In this document: one piece after another, positions 7,233-14,031 of the stretch
Position numbering within the stretch: the first letter of the stretch is position 1
Layout of the letters: every line of letters starts with the position of its first letter
Assembly: GCA_035635475.1 (NCBI GenBank)
Contig: DASQAZ010000041.1
Coordinates: 1 to 14,051, forward strand
DNA: 14,051 nucleotides
DNA from: VBOC01 sp035635475
GTDB lineage: Bacteria; Bacteroidota; Ignavibacteria; UBA10030; SZUA-254
Direction: 5' to 3'
The notes under the pieces: generated by a model
Seen by the model: the letters and a program-made list of their open reading frames with translations, nothing else
Database searches by the model: none
What the model was told of the DNA's origin: nothing
Translations under genes and position numbers: made by a program

Positions 7233-7508
7233 TTAGACCTTCTCGACGTCGAAGCCGTCCACCACGGCGACGACGACCGAATGCACCGGTACTTTCTTAT
7301 TCTTCAGGACCTGGATAGCCGCCTGACCTTCCTGAACGATGAGAACAGTGTCACCCACCCCGGCATCGACGGAATCGAGAGCAAGAATGTCGCGGCCGAT
7401 GAATTTCCCATCCAGGCCGATGGGTTGAACAACCAGAATCTTGTACGTCTTGAGATGTTCATTCTTCTGGGTCGAGACAATCGTTCCGATCACCTTGCAA
7501 AGCGTCAT
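7233..7508 (-). CDS. EutN/CcmL-family bacterial microcompartment pentamer (BMC-P) vertex protein
   Basis: 91 residues, the family length. Motifs of the BMC-P fold are clear: M-T-L-C-K-V-I-G-T-I-V-S-T-Q-K at the start, L-K-T-Y-K-I-L-V-V-Q-P-I at about 19-30, A-L-D-S-V-D-A-G-V-G-D-T-V-L-I-V at 43-58, the small-residue E-G-Q-A-A-I turn at 60-65, and V-V-V-A-V-V-D at 78-84. In known systems five copies cap each vertex of a protein-shelled organelle (carboxysome, Eut/Pdu or other metabolosome). No BMC-H hexamer or signature enzyme is encoded nearby, so whether a shell is made cannot be told from this window. The ATG overlaps the glmM stop in an ATGA arrangement, indicating translational coupling. 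An extended reading from 7637 lies inside glmM and is rejected. Confidence 0.9.
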   Translation of the reverse strand: MTLCKVIGTIVSTQKNEHLKTYKILVVQPIGLDGKFIGRDILALDSVDAGVGDTVLIVQEGQAAIQVLKNKKVPVHSVVVAVVDGFDVEKV

Positions 7509-8896
7509 GCGCGGTCCGTTCGTGTGCGAAGAAGCTCTCCGAATCGCTGCGACAGCTCCTCTGCCTTGCCGGAGGTCGGGGCTTCGGCGATGATGCGGAT
7601 GATCGGCTCGGTATTCGACCGGCGCAGGTGGACCCACGAATCGTCGAAATTCAGCTTCAAACCGTCATCCGTATTGACGTTGCCATTTTTCGCATGTTCC
7701 TTCCGGATCGCCTTGAGGACGCTTTCAGGATTACGGTTTTCCAGGGACACTTTCGTCTTCACCATCGAATATCGGGGCATCGTCGCTTTGAACGCCGAGA
7801 GCGTACCCCCAAACTCCGCTAGTTGCTGCATGATCAGGCCGATGCCGACAATTGCATCCCGCGTGTAGTGAACTGCCGGCAGAATGACGCCGCCGCTACC
7901 CTCACCGCCGACGATCGCTCCGAGCTCCTTCATCTTCTTTGCCACGTTGATCTCGCCAACCGGAGTGCGAACCACCTCGGCTCCAAACTTCTTCGCGACG
8001 TCGTCGACGGCGCGGGTGGTGGACAGGTTGACAACGACAATCGGCTTTCCGCTCGCCCCCGGCCGGCCCCTCTCCGAGCCGAGCTTCTCGAGGATAAATC
8101 GCACGGCTGTCGTAACCGTAAGTTCTTCGCCGAATGGCTCCCCTTTCTCGTCAACGAGGGCAAGACGGTCGGCATCCGGGTCGACCGCCACCCCGCAGTC
8201 TGCATGCTCCGCGGTCACGCGCCCCCGGAGCTCGACGAGATTCTCAGGAACCGGTTCGGGATTTCTGGAGAAGAGTCCGCTGCAATCGCAGTTCAACTCG
8301 ATCACATCGCATCCCAGCTCGCGCAGTAGCTGGGGAACAATCCTCCCGCCGGCGCCATGAACGCAGTCGGCGACAACCTTAAATTTCCTGCGCCGGATGA
8401 TGCCGGCGTCGAAGAACGGCAGATGAAGAACCAGGCCGATATGGCGCTCGATAAACGAATCATTCGTTTCATGCTCCCCCAGTTCGTTCCACGGAGCGTA
8501 TGTGCCCGGCGTTTCGGCAATCTTCCACAGGCGGCTGTTTGCTTCGCCATCGAGGAACATGCCGTCTGCTCCGAAAAATTTCAGTCCATTCCATTCGATC
8601 GGATTGTGGCTGGCGGTGATTGAGATCCCGCCTGCAGCGCGGAGTTGCTCGACGGCGAGACCAATGGTCGGGGTCGGTACGATGCCGAGGGCGACGACGT
8701 CGCATCCTGCCGCCAGGAGCGTAGAGGACACGATGTTTCCCACGATCTTCCCGGACACACGCCCGTCCCGTCCGATGACAATCGCTCCCCGATTGGAGTA
8801 CTGTGCGAAAGACCGCGCGTACTTGACGATCACCTCCGGAGTCAGGCTCTCACCCACGACACCGCGAACACCCGAGATACTGACCATCAACGACAT
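7505..8896 (-). CDS. glmM: Phosphohexomutase, GlmM-like (phosphoglucosamine mutase / phosphomannomutase family)
   Basis: 463 residues from the ATG at 8896. The enzyme moves phosphate between C6 and C1 of a hexose phosphate via a phosphoserine; as GlmM it would supply glucosamine-1-phosphate for UDP-GlcNAc and cell wall. All four active-site elements are present: phosphoserine loop T-A-S96-H-N-P at 94-99, metal loop D239-P-D-A-D-R244, sugar-specificity loop G-E-G-S-G-G at 331-336, and phosphate-binding R-R-S-N-T-E-P at 425-431. The specificity loop and S-N-T-E-P differ from classical GlmM (G-E-Q-S-G-H, S-G-T-E-P) and resemble the archaeal/Bacteroidota GlmM-like branch, so the substrate (GlcN, Man or Glc phosphate) is uncertain. 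GGAG lies 3 nt before the start; an ATG three codons on (8887) is an alternative. Its stop overlaps the eutN start. Confidence 0.85.
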   Translation of the reverse strand: MSLMVSISGVRGVVGESLTPEVIVKYARSFAQYSNRGAIVIGRDGRVSGKIVGNIVSSTLLAAGCDVVALGIVPTPTIGLAVEQLRAAGGISITASHNPIEWNGLKFFGADGMFLDGEANSRLWKIAETPGTYAPWNELGEHETNDSFIERHIGLVLHLPFFDAGIIRRRKFKVVADCVHGAGGRIVPQLLRELGCDVIELNCDCSGLFSRNPEPVPENLVELRGRVTAEHADCGVAVDPDADRLALVDEKGEPFGEELTVTTAVRFILEKLGSERGRPGASGKPIVVVNLSTTRAVDDVAKKFGAEVVRTPVGEINVAKKMKELGAIVGGEGSGGVILPAVHYTRDAIVGIGLIMQQLAEFGGTLSAFKATMPRYSMVKTKVSLENRNPESVLKAIRKEHAKNGNVNTDDGLKLNFDDSWVHLRRSNTEPIIRIIAEAPTSGKAEELSQRFGELLRTRTDRA

Positions 8897-8924
8897 GGAC
8901 TCCGACCCCGAAGATTGATTCACG

Positions 8925-8953
8925 AATGTACTAAACTCCCGCAGGAATGGCAA
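8925..8953 (-). promoter_or_regulatory. Predicted sigma-70-type promoter for glmM-eutN
   Basis: On the minus strand TTGCCA (8948-8953), a 17-bp spacer and TACATT (8925-8930) lie in the 86-bp gap between prsW and glmM, with the -10 box 28 bp before the glmM ATG. The boxes match consensus at five and four of six positions. This would let glmM-eutN be transcribed apart from the protease genes upstream. Confidence 0.42.
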
Positions 8954-8982
8954 CAGGCACGACGGCTCCCATCGATGATCGA

Positions 8983-9969
8983 TCACCCTCTCAGCATGTG
9001 GATCTGCCACAAGTCCCTGCTGCTCATATGGAGCAGCGGAGCGAGCGCGAGCTGTCCGGTCTTGCCGATGCTTTTCTGCAGGTATTTCAACTCGGCGAAT
9101 TTCTCCGGAAGTTCGGGACCGGATGGAGGATTGAAGCCGCCGCTCCTCATCATCAGCACTCCCTTCGCCCGGATGGCCAATTCGGTATGAAGCCGAACCA
9201 GGCAGATCATATCGACGATAATCTCACCGCGGAACTGCTTCTGCAGCGTCTGGAAATAGTCGCCGATTTTCGTCTGCGCGATGTCGCCGCTCGTGATGAT
9301 GTCAAGAAGCTGCAGGTCAGTGTCAAGTCCCACCCCCAGCCATTTCCGCGTGGTTTTTTCGCTTTGCCAAAAGATGACCGGAAAAAGAGCCAGCAGAAAT
9401 GCTGTCGGCAGCAGCGGCGACAGAAGAAAGTGATTATAGAACGAGTGCATCACGATCGCCGCAGCGAGGCCGGGAATCATCGTTCTGACCTTCAATCCAC
9501 CGAAGCGGTCGGAGAGACTCTTGGTGATCAGTGCGAAGATTGCCGTCGTGCCTCCATGCATGACCGCCGTCCCCAAACCCCGGGCCACCCAGAGCAGGAT
9601 GTGCTGGCCGGGTAAGGACTCAAGGTAGTAGATGTTCTCAATCAGCGAGAACCCCGCTCCGATGGAGAATCCATAGATCGCCGCATCGACGCCGAAGCCG
9701 ACCCTCTTTTGCTTCATCAGGTGCACCATGTAAAGGGCTTTAAAGAGCTCCTCGACAATCGGCCCTCCGTAGAGCGAATAGATGCTGGAGCTGATATGAA
9801 GCACGCCCAGCGCGACCCCGCTGAATAGAAACGGTGGAATAGTCATCGCGCAGCCGACAAGGATTGTCAGGAGTATCGATCGGAAATTCACGAGTTTATA
9901 GCTGTCCAGGAAGACGAGCGCCGCGAGGAACGCGAAAACGGGTAGGAGGCTGATCAGACCGCTGAGCAC
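8983..9969 (-). CDS. PrsW-family intramembrane metalloprotease-like protein with a soluble C-terminal tail
   Basis: 328 residues. The first about 200 are mostly transmembrane helices (roughly 4-22, 31-57, 95-115, 122-145, 162-180, 184-200). They carry the motifs of the PrsW/CPBP superfamily: V-E73-E74-L-F-K at 72-77, S-L-I-E111-N at 108-112, M-H138-G-G-T-T at 137-142 and M-H175-S-F-Y-N-H180. In Bacillus subtilis PrsW makes the first cut in the anti-sigma factor RsiW; whether this protein does a similar job is inference. Residues about 205-328 are hydrophilic and probably cytoplasmic, with a D-L-Q-L-L-D-I-I helix region; I recognise no domain there. The start codon is GTG, 7 bp after the stop of the upstream metallopeptidase gene, so the two are likely co-transcribed. 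No anti-sigma factor or ECF sigma gene is visible in the window. Confidence 0.85.
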   Translation of the reverse strand: MLSGLISLLPVFAFLAALVFLDSYKLVNFRSILLTILVGCAMTIPPFLFSGVALGVLHISSSIYSLYGGPIVEELFKALYMVHLMKQKRVGFGVDAAIYGFSIGAGFSLIENIYYLESLPGQHILLWVARGLGTAVMHGGTTAIFALITKSLSDRFGGLKVRTMIPGLAAAIVMHSFYNHFLLSPLLPTAFLLALFPVIFWQSEKTTRKWLGVGLDTDLQLLDIITSGDIAQTKIGDYFQTLQKQFRGEIIVDMICLVRLHTELAIRAKGVLMMRSGGFNPPSGPELPEKFAELKYLQKSIGKTGQLALAPLLHMSSRDLWQIHMLRG

Positions 9970-9976
9970 GGCGCGC

Positions 9977-12900
9977 TCAGAGTATTTTCAACGAGAACAT
10001 GAACTCTCTCGTCGGCCTCTGATGCTTCTCGATTGCGGCAGCGTAGCCGAGGGAAAAAGTCGACTCGAGCCGGGAGAACACGACCAACCGGAAATCGAGT
10101 TGCAGTCCGGCGTCGGCAACGGTCTCTCTCACATCCGCCCTGTCAATATTAGTCTGAAGGACCGACGAGAAGAGCGACAACTGTGACCAATTACAGTACA
10201 GGTTTAAGAAACCGAATCGCCTGAAGCGGAGGGGAGGAAGCACCCATTCGATCGTGAGCTTCCCGTAATTCGTTCCCCCGGCCTCATCCAGCTCGATTCC
10301 CGGGAACGCGGAGGATTCCCGGTACCTCTTGAAATCCTGGAAGTCGACCCAGTTATTTCCGAATCCGCCGAAATAGAAGTTCGCAAACGGCTCGTCGGGA
10401 TCCCCGAACGAGGTGCCGGCTGATCCGCGAAACCAGAGAGATGAATGATCGAGAGGCAGGAGGAACCCGTAGTCGGCGAGCGCATTCGTGCGGAGGAGGT
10501 TTTTCGCATTGACGCTCGTATTCATTGCGTTCAACTGCCAGCGAACTCCCTGTTCTGCTTCGACCCCTCCGAGCGAGCGGCGAAGGTATCGATAGTTGAG
10601 TCTTCCACTCGTCGTAAAAAAGCGATCGAAGGAGGTCGAGACATTCTGGAAATCGGGCAAGCGCTCCAATCCCCCGTAGCCATTCAGACTGAGCGTATAA
10701 TCGAGCGTCTGCGGGCTCTCATTCACAAGAAAGTCGGTGAATTGGACGCCGAGCGCATACCCCTTTCGGCTCTGCTTCGTGGGACCGAAGAGGTCATAGA
10801 AATCGGCCCGATTATAGCTGGCGCTGAGTTTCCACCTCCAGAAGCGATAGTTGAAGGAAAGATGGGCGCGTTCGTTCTCCGAAAGACCCGTGCTGGGAGA
10901 ATACGACACGGTCAGATCGAGATCATGAAACAGGAGAGGATCCAAAAAATTAAACCGGGCTCCCACCGAGGAGTAATCCTTGTATCCCTCGACGACCGGA
11001 TATGCCGACACGAGTCTGATGCTTTGCAACCCGTTATAGGCGCCCGAATCGGTCGCCACGGTGTCGAGATTCACCGTGAGCGGAGAGGGAAGCGTCCAGC
11101 TCTTCACCACCGGATACTTCTCGACGACATCCTGACCCAGGTATCGTACTGCGCTCACATCCTCGATCGGCCTGTTTGCGATCATGACGGGCACAAATCC
11201 CTTGCCTGTGTACCGAAACACGGCCAGCGAATCGTCCGAAATCGGAACGGGCCTGAAGAATCCCGTCTCGCAATTCGAGATAGCTTCCATCTTCTTCCTG
11301 CCGAAATCGTAACGAAAAACATTGGATACACCGCTGTAATACGACGTTCCGAAGAGATACTTGCCGTCGCGGGAATAGACGAAATTTTCGGGGGAATTGT
11401 TGGCAAACTCATAGAGCATCTCATACGAGCTGTTCCCGTTCAACAGTTCCAGGATCGGCATCCGGAGCAACTGCTGCCTGCCGCTGATTTCGATGGTCGA
11501 TGCGGTAAGAAAACTCCCGTCCGGAGAAATATCGAGATCGAACATGTCTCTCCCATAAGGAAGCCGCAAGACCTCGGTCCAAAAGCTGTAGGGAGGCGAA
11601 AATTTGACCAGCGTTGACAGACCGTTGTGGTGCTGGATTCCCCAGACGGCCTTTCGGGTCACATCGAACGCCAGATCTCCTGTCCTCGTCCTCTTGAGCA
11701 AAACGCGGTTCTCGCCTGTTTTGACATTGACGACATTCAGATCGCGCCAGTCCCTGCTATTGTGGGTCGTATAAAAGAGGTTTCCGGAGAGAGGATCGTA
11801 AGCGAGTGAGCAAACATAATACATCGCCGGCGAGGGGAGATCACAGATCCTTTCGACAGTTCCATCGGCGATCTTGATCGATGAAATATGCGCGAGCTGC
11901 CCGGGGTAGTTCGTGGCCGCGTACAACTTCCCCGTGAGGGAGTCGTAGAATGAGCGCGACACCGCGCCGAGCGCTCCGGGAGCCAAGAGCCGATAGGGTG
12001 TGACCGGGAACTGCCGGACTGAATCGAGGTTTGACCGCTGCCAGCGATGCTCCCAGTCGATCCAGCGGGACCATTCATCGTCAAGGGATTGGTTATACAC
12101 TCGCTCGAATTGCGTCGCGAAATATTGTCTGCTGTCGTCCGTGCGGTTGAACCAGGCGATCAATTTATCGGGCCCGTATTGATCGGCAAGGTAGGTGACG
12201 AACCGGGTTCCATACAAGTATGAATTCTGACCCGTCTGGAAGTCAATCGTCGTGCCTTCCGACTCCAGGCCGACCACATCGAAGAAAAAGCTGCTGTCGC
12301 GCACCATCGTGCGGAAGACCATCTCGTCGTATCCTCCGAGGACCCTTCCGATCCCTCCGGCCATCCAGGTTTCCATGAACACGGCGATTCCTTCGTGATA
12401 CCACCTCGGTGAATACTTCCGCGGCGTCGTGAGGTAGCTGTAAAAAATAGAGATGGGATTGTCTGCCGAGGGCGAGACTTTTCCGAGGAATATCGATCGG
12501 TACAGCCGGTCGGTACTCGACGGCTTGTCGGATGCAACAACATGCATGAGTTCGTGGCTCATCACCCAATTCAGCCGTTCATTCGTCGGGGATGTCTCGT
12601 AGACATACTCGTACGGCTCGATGCCGAGAATCATGTAATTGAACGGGAGGGCCGATGCCCCTGCATATCCGTAGTCATCGAAGTCCTGGAGAAGTATCGT
12701 CACCTTCTGGGAAGGGCTGTAGTCGAACGTCCTTCGGTGAAATGCAAACGAATTCTCGAAGCAGCGGCGGAGATGCGGGATCACATACGTGTGTTTCGGA
12801 TCATAGTAGAGCAGGCGTAGATTTCGCGACTCCATCGAATAGAATTGGGCATGGGTTTCGCTTCGCGCGAAGAGGGAGATAACAGTGAGGAGGAAAAATC

Positions 12901-12997
12901 TACTCGCCGTCCCTCTCAGAAGACGCTGCAGTGAAAGCTGAAGGGTGGAATTCCCTTGCGTACGAGGAATGTGCCAGTGCGGCAGCACCAATGTCAT
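9977..12997 (-). CDS. Secreted gluzincin-type metallopeptidase with beta-propeller and C-terminal outer-membrane barrel
   Basis: 1006 residues in three parts. A long N-region precedes a hydrophobic stretch (34-44) and a likely signal peptidase site T-H-A|Q-F at 48-52. The peptidase domain (about 55-320) has H148-E-L-M-H152 and, 50 residues on, W-Y-H-E202-G-I-A, the zinc ligands and catalytic Glu of a peptidase-MA-like (M1-type) gluzincin. Residues about 325-650 contain repeated blades such as S-F-Y-D-S-L-T-G-K-L-Y and L-D-I-S-P-D-G-S-F-L, a TolB/WD40-like propeller. From about 690 alternating polar/hydrophobic strands rich in Tyr, Phe and Trp run to the end (E-F-M-F-S-L-K-I-L), resembling an Omp85/surface-antigen-type barrel. 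It is probably anchored in the outer membrane with the protease outside or in the periplasm. The start is uncertain: this ATG directly follows the terminator T-tract of the upstream gene and has no ribosome site. PrsW follows 7 bp downstream. Confidence 0.82.
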   Translation of the reverse strand: MTLVLPHWHIPRTQGNSTLQLSLQRLLRGTASRFFLLTVISLFARSETHAQFYSMESRNLRLLYYDPKHTYVIPHLRRCFENSFAFHRRTFDYSPSQKVTILLQDFDDYGYAGASALPFNYMILGIEPYEYVYETSPTNERLNWVMSHELMHVVASDKPSSTDRLYRSIFLGKVSPSADNPISIFYSYLTTPRKYSPRWYHEGIAVFMETWMAGGIGRVLGGYDEMVFRTMVRDSSFFFDVVGLESEGTTIDFQTGQNSYLYGTRFVTYLADQYGPDKLIAWFNRTDDSRQYFATQFERVYNQSLDDEWSRWIDWEHRWQRSNLDSVRQFPVTPYRLLAPGALGAVSRSFYDSLTGKLYAATNYPGQLAHISSIKIADGTVERICDLPSPAMYYVCSLAYDPLSGNLFYTTHNSRDWRDLNVVNVKTGENRVLLKRTRTGDLAFDVTRKAVWGIQHHNGLSTLVKFSPPYSFWTEVLRLPYGRDMFDLDISPDGSFLTASTIEISGRQQLLRMPILELLNGNSSYEMLYEFANNSPENFVYSRDGKYLFGTSYYSGVSNVFRYDFGRKKMEAISNCETGFFRPVPISDDSLAVFRYTGKGFVPVMIANRPIEDVSAVRYLGQDVVEKYPVVKSWTLPSPLTVNLDTVATDSGAYNGLQSIRLVSAYPVVEGYKDYSSVGARFNFLDPLLFHDLDLTVSYSPSTGLSENERAHLSFNYRFWRWKLSASYNRADFYDLFGPTKQSRKGYALGVQFTDFLVNESPQTLDYTLSLNGYGGLERLPDFQNVSTSFDRFFTTSGRLNYRYLRRSLGGVEAEQGVRWQLNAMNTSVNAKNLLRTNALADYGFLLPLDHSSLWFRGSAGTSFGDPDEPFANFYFGGFGNNWVDFQDFKRYRESSAFPGIELDEAGGTNYGKLTIEWVLPPLRFRRFGFLNLYCNWSQLSLFSSVLQTNIDRADVRETVADAGLQLDFRLVVFSRLESTFSLGYAAAIEKHQRPTREFMFSLKIL

Positions 12998-12998
12998 G

Positions 12999-13034
12999 AA
13001 AAAAACGAGAGGAGACGGCGTTACCCGTCTCCTC
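12999..13034 (-). terminator. Intrinsic (Rho-independent) terminator of the heptad-repeat gene
   Basis: On the minus strand a perfect 10-bp GC-rich stem, GAGGAGACGG paired with CCGTCTCCTC (13025-13034 with 13009-13018), closes a 6-nt loop and is followed within 3 nt by a run of seven T (12999-13005). It lies 38 bp after the stop codon of the repeat protein. No T-run follows the hairpin in the plus direction, so it works for minus-strand transcription only. Confidence 0.9.
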
Positions 13035-13072
13035 GCAGTCCGTGGAAATGGTGGTTCAATTCCTGAGAAACC

Positions 13073-14020
13073 TCATTGCATCTGGCGCTGGTCCTGCGGC
13101 GGAGCAAGCCGGCTCTCGACGTTGTTCAATCTCGCCTCAAGCGGTACGGCACGAGAGTCCACCGGTATATTCAGCCGGCTCTCAATATTATTCAGCCTCG
13201 CCTCCAGGAATGCCTGACGCGCTTCCGCCGTTCTGGCAAGCCTTGCTTCCAAAGCCATCAGCCGTTGCGCGACGGGAAGACCCGCGGTTCGCTCCATACA
13301 TCGTGCTTCCGCCGCCATCATTCTGGCTTCGAGAGGTGCAGCCTTGCTATCCTGATGGATAGCGAGCCGAGCTTCGATGTTTGCAAGGCGCTGTTCGGGA
13401 GGTATCGCACGTGCTTCGGGAGTTATTGCCTTTGCTTCGGGAGTTATCGCCTTCGCTTCGGGAGCTATTGCCTTTGCTTCAGGAGCTATTGCCTTTGCTT
13501 CGGGAGCTATTGCCTTTGCTTCAGGAGCTATTGCCTTCGCCTCTGGAGCTATTGCCTTTGCCTCGGGTGGTGCGAGCCTGGCTTCGAGGTACGCGAGACG
13601 TGCTTCGAGCGGCAGTCCCGCACTCTTCTCCATACATCGAGCTTCAAGCTGCTTCAATCTCGCCTCTAGGGTTATTTGCTTGGCTTCCAGAGGTGTCTGC
13701 TTGGCTTCCAGAGGTGCAAGCTTCGCCTCGAGATACAGGGCTCTCGCCTCCAGGAACGCCTGACGCGCTTCGGGAGCCATTCTTGCCTCCATCGCGTTTA
13801 CCCGCTCTTCCAGTGTGGCTATCGGGTCCGTTGAATTTTGTGACCCGCCAAGTTTGACATCCTTATCGGTGAGTTGGCCGGCGTTATACTTCTGTACGCC
13901 GCCGATGGTACCCTGAACCCCCTCGTTACCGGGCCACGGATACAGGAATGTGAAATAGAGAATAGCGACGGCCGCCAAGGCACAGGCACTGATGACCATT
14001 CTCTTTTTCTGGTTATTCAT
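13073..14020 (-). CDS. Membrane-anchored low-complexity heptad-repeat (LEARLxx/PEAKAIA) protein
   Basis: 315 residues of unknown function. A short basic N terminus (N-Q-K-K-R) and one hydrophobic helix (about 8-28) suggest a type II membrane anchor or uncleaved signal. Residues 30-62 are a non-repetitive linker containing V-Q-G-T-I-G-G and T-D-K-D-V-K-L. From about 70 to the end nearly every seventh residue begins [LPIV]-E-A-[RK], with occasional six-, eight- or thirteen-residue steps. Outer parts (L-E-A-R-L-x-x) have Leu spaced four and three apart, as in a coiled coil; the central part, 152-207, is PEAKAIA/T/P, with Pro and Ala instead and so less suited to a coiled coil. Blocks recur: A-R-C-M-E-[KR]-[ST]-A-G-L-P at 127-137 and 239-249, E-A-R-Q-A-F-L-E-A-R at 84-93 and 266-275. 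AGGAGG sits 5 nt before the ATG, so it is expressed. A stalk, spacer or scaffold role is a guess. Confidence 0.75.
   Translation of the reverse strand: MNNQKKRMVISACALAAVAILYFTFLYPWPGNEGVQGTIGGVQKYNAGQLTDKDVKLGGSQNSTDPIATLEERVNAMEARMAPEARQAFLEARALYLEAKLAPLEAKQTPLEAKQITLEARLKQLEARCMEKSAGLPLEARLAYLEARLAPPEAKAIAPEAKAIAPEAKAIAPEAKAIAPEAKAIAPEAKAITPEAKAITPEARAIPPEQRLANIEARLAIHQDSKAAPLEARMMAAEARCMERTAGLPVAQRLMALEARLARTAEARQAFLEARLNNIESRLNIPVDSRAVPLEARLNNVESRLAPPQDQRQMQ
13398..13586 (-). repeat. 21-bp in-frame tandem repeat array
   Basis: Seven near-identical 21-bp units occupy 13419-13565 (plus-strand consensus ggagctattgcctttgcttc plus one variable base). They differ only at a few positions such as c/t at the fifth base and at third codon positions. 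One diverged unit flanks each side (13398-13418 and 13566-13586). Each unit encodes P-E-A-K-A-I-[AT] on the minus strand. The near-identity at DNA level, including silent positions, indicates recent expansion by slippage or unequal recombination, on top of an older protein-level heptad pattern. Confidence 0.93.
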
Positions 14021-14025
14021 ACGAC

Positions 14026-14031
14026 CCTCCT
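14026..14031 (-). promoter_or_regulatory. Strong Shine-Dalgarno site of the heptad-repeat gene
   Basis: The minus strand reads AAAAGGAGG here; the AGGAGG core lies 5 nt before the ATG at 14018-14020. It is the best ribosome site in the window with that of dprA, fixes the start of the repeat protein, and shows that this genome uses Shine-Dalgarno initiation for some genes. The promoter must lie beyond the right edge, because only 31 bp of upstream sequence are present. Confidence 0.8.

Noticed and set aside
7509..7637. N-terminal extension of the EutN/CcmL protein.
   Set aside because: The extra 43 codons lie inside glmM in another frame and are not part of the family; the ATGA overlap explains the real start.
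10445..11617. 390-codon plus-strand open frame.
   Set aside because: It lies entirely antisense to the metallopeptidase gene, has no recognisable domain or ribosome site, and follows from the GC-rich codon pattern of that gene.
12962..12976. Sigma-54 promoter near the metallopeptidase start (TGGCAC on the minus strand).
   Set aside because: The -24 half fits but the -12 half at the right spacing reads TCGT rather than TTGC, and the site lies inside the predicted coding region. No convincing -24/-12 promoter was found elsewhere in the window.
13398..13586. CRISPR-like array.
   Set aside because: Units are directly adjacent with no unique spacers, are in frame within a protein gene, and no cas gene is present.
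13076..13857. Long plus-strand open frames over the repeat gene with repeated Cys/Phe-rich, Ala-Phe-Ala-Ser-Gly or Leu-Leu-Pro peptides.
   Set aside because: A 21-bp repeat keeps all frames open at once. These frames lack ribosome sites and family matches, and the minus-strand frame has the Shine-Dalgarno, a membrane anchor and a terminator.
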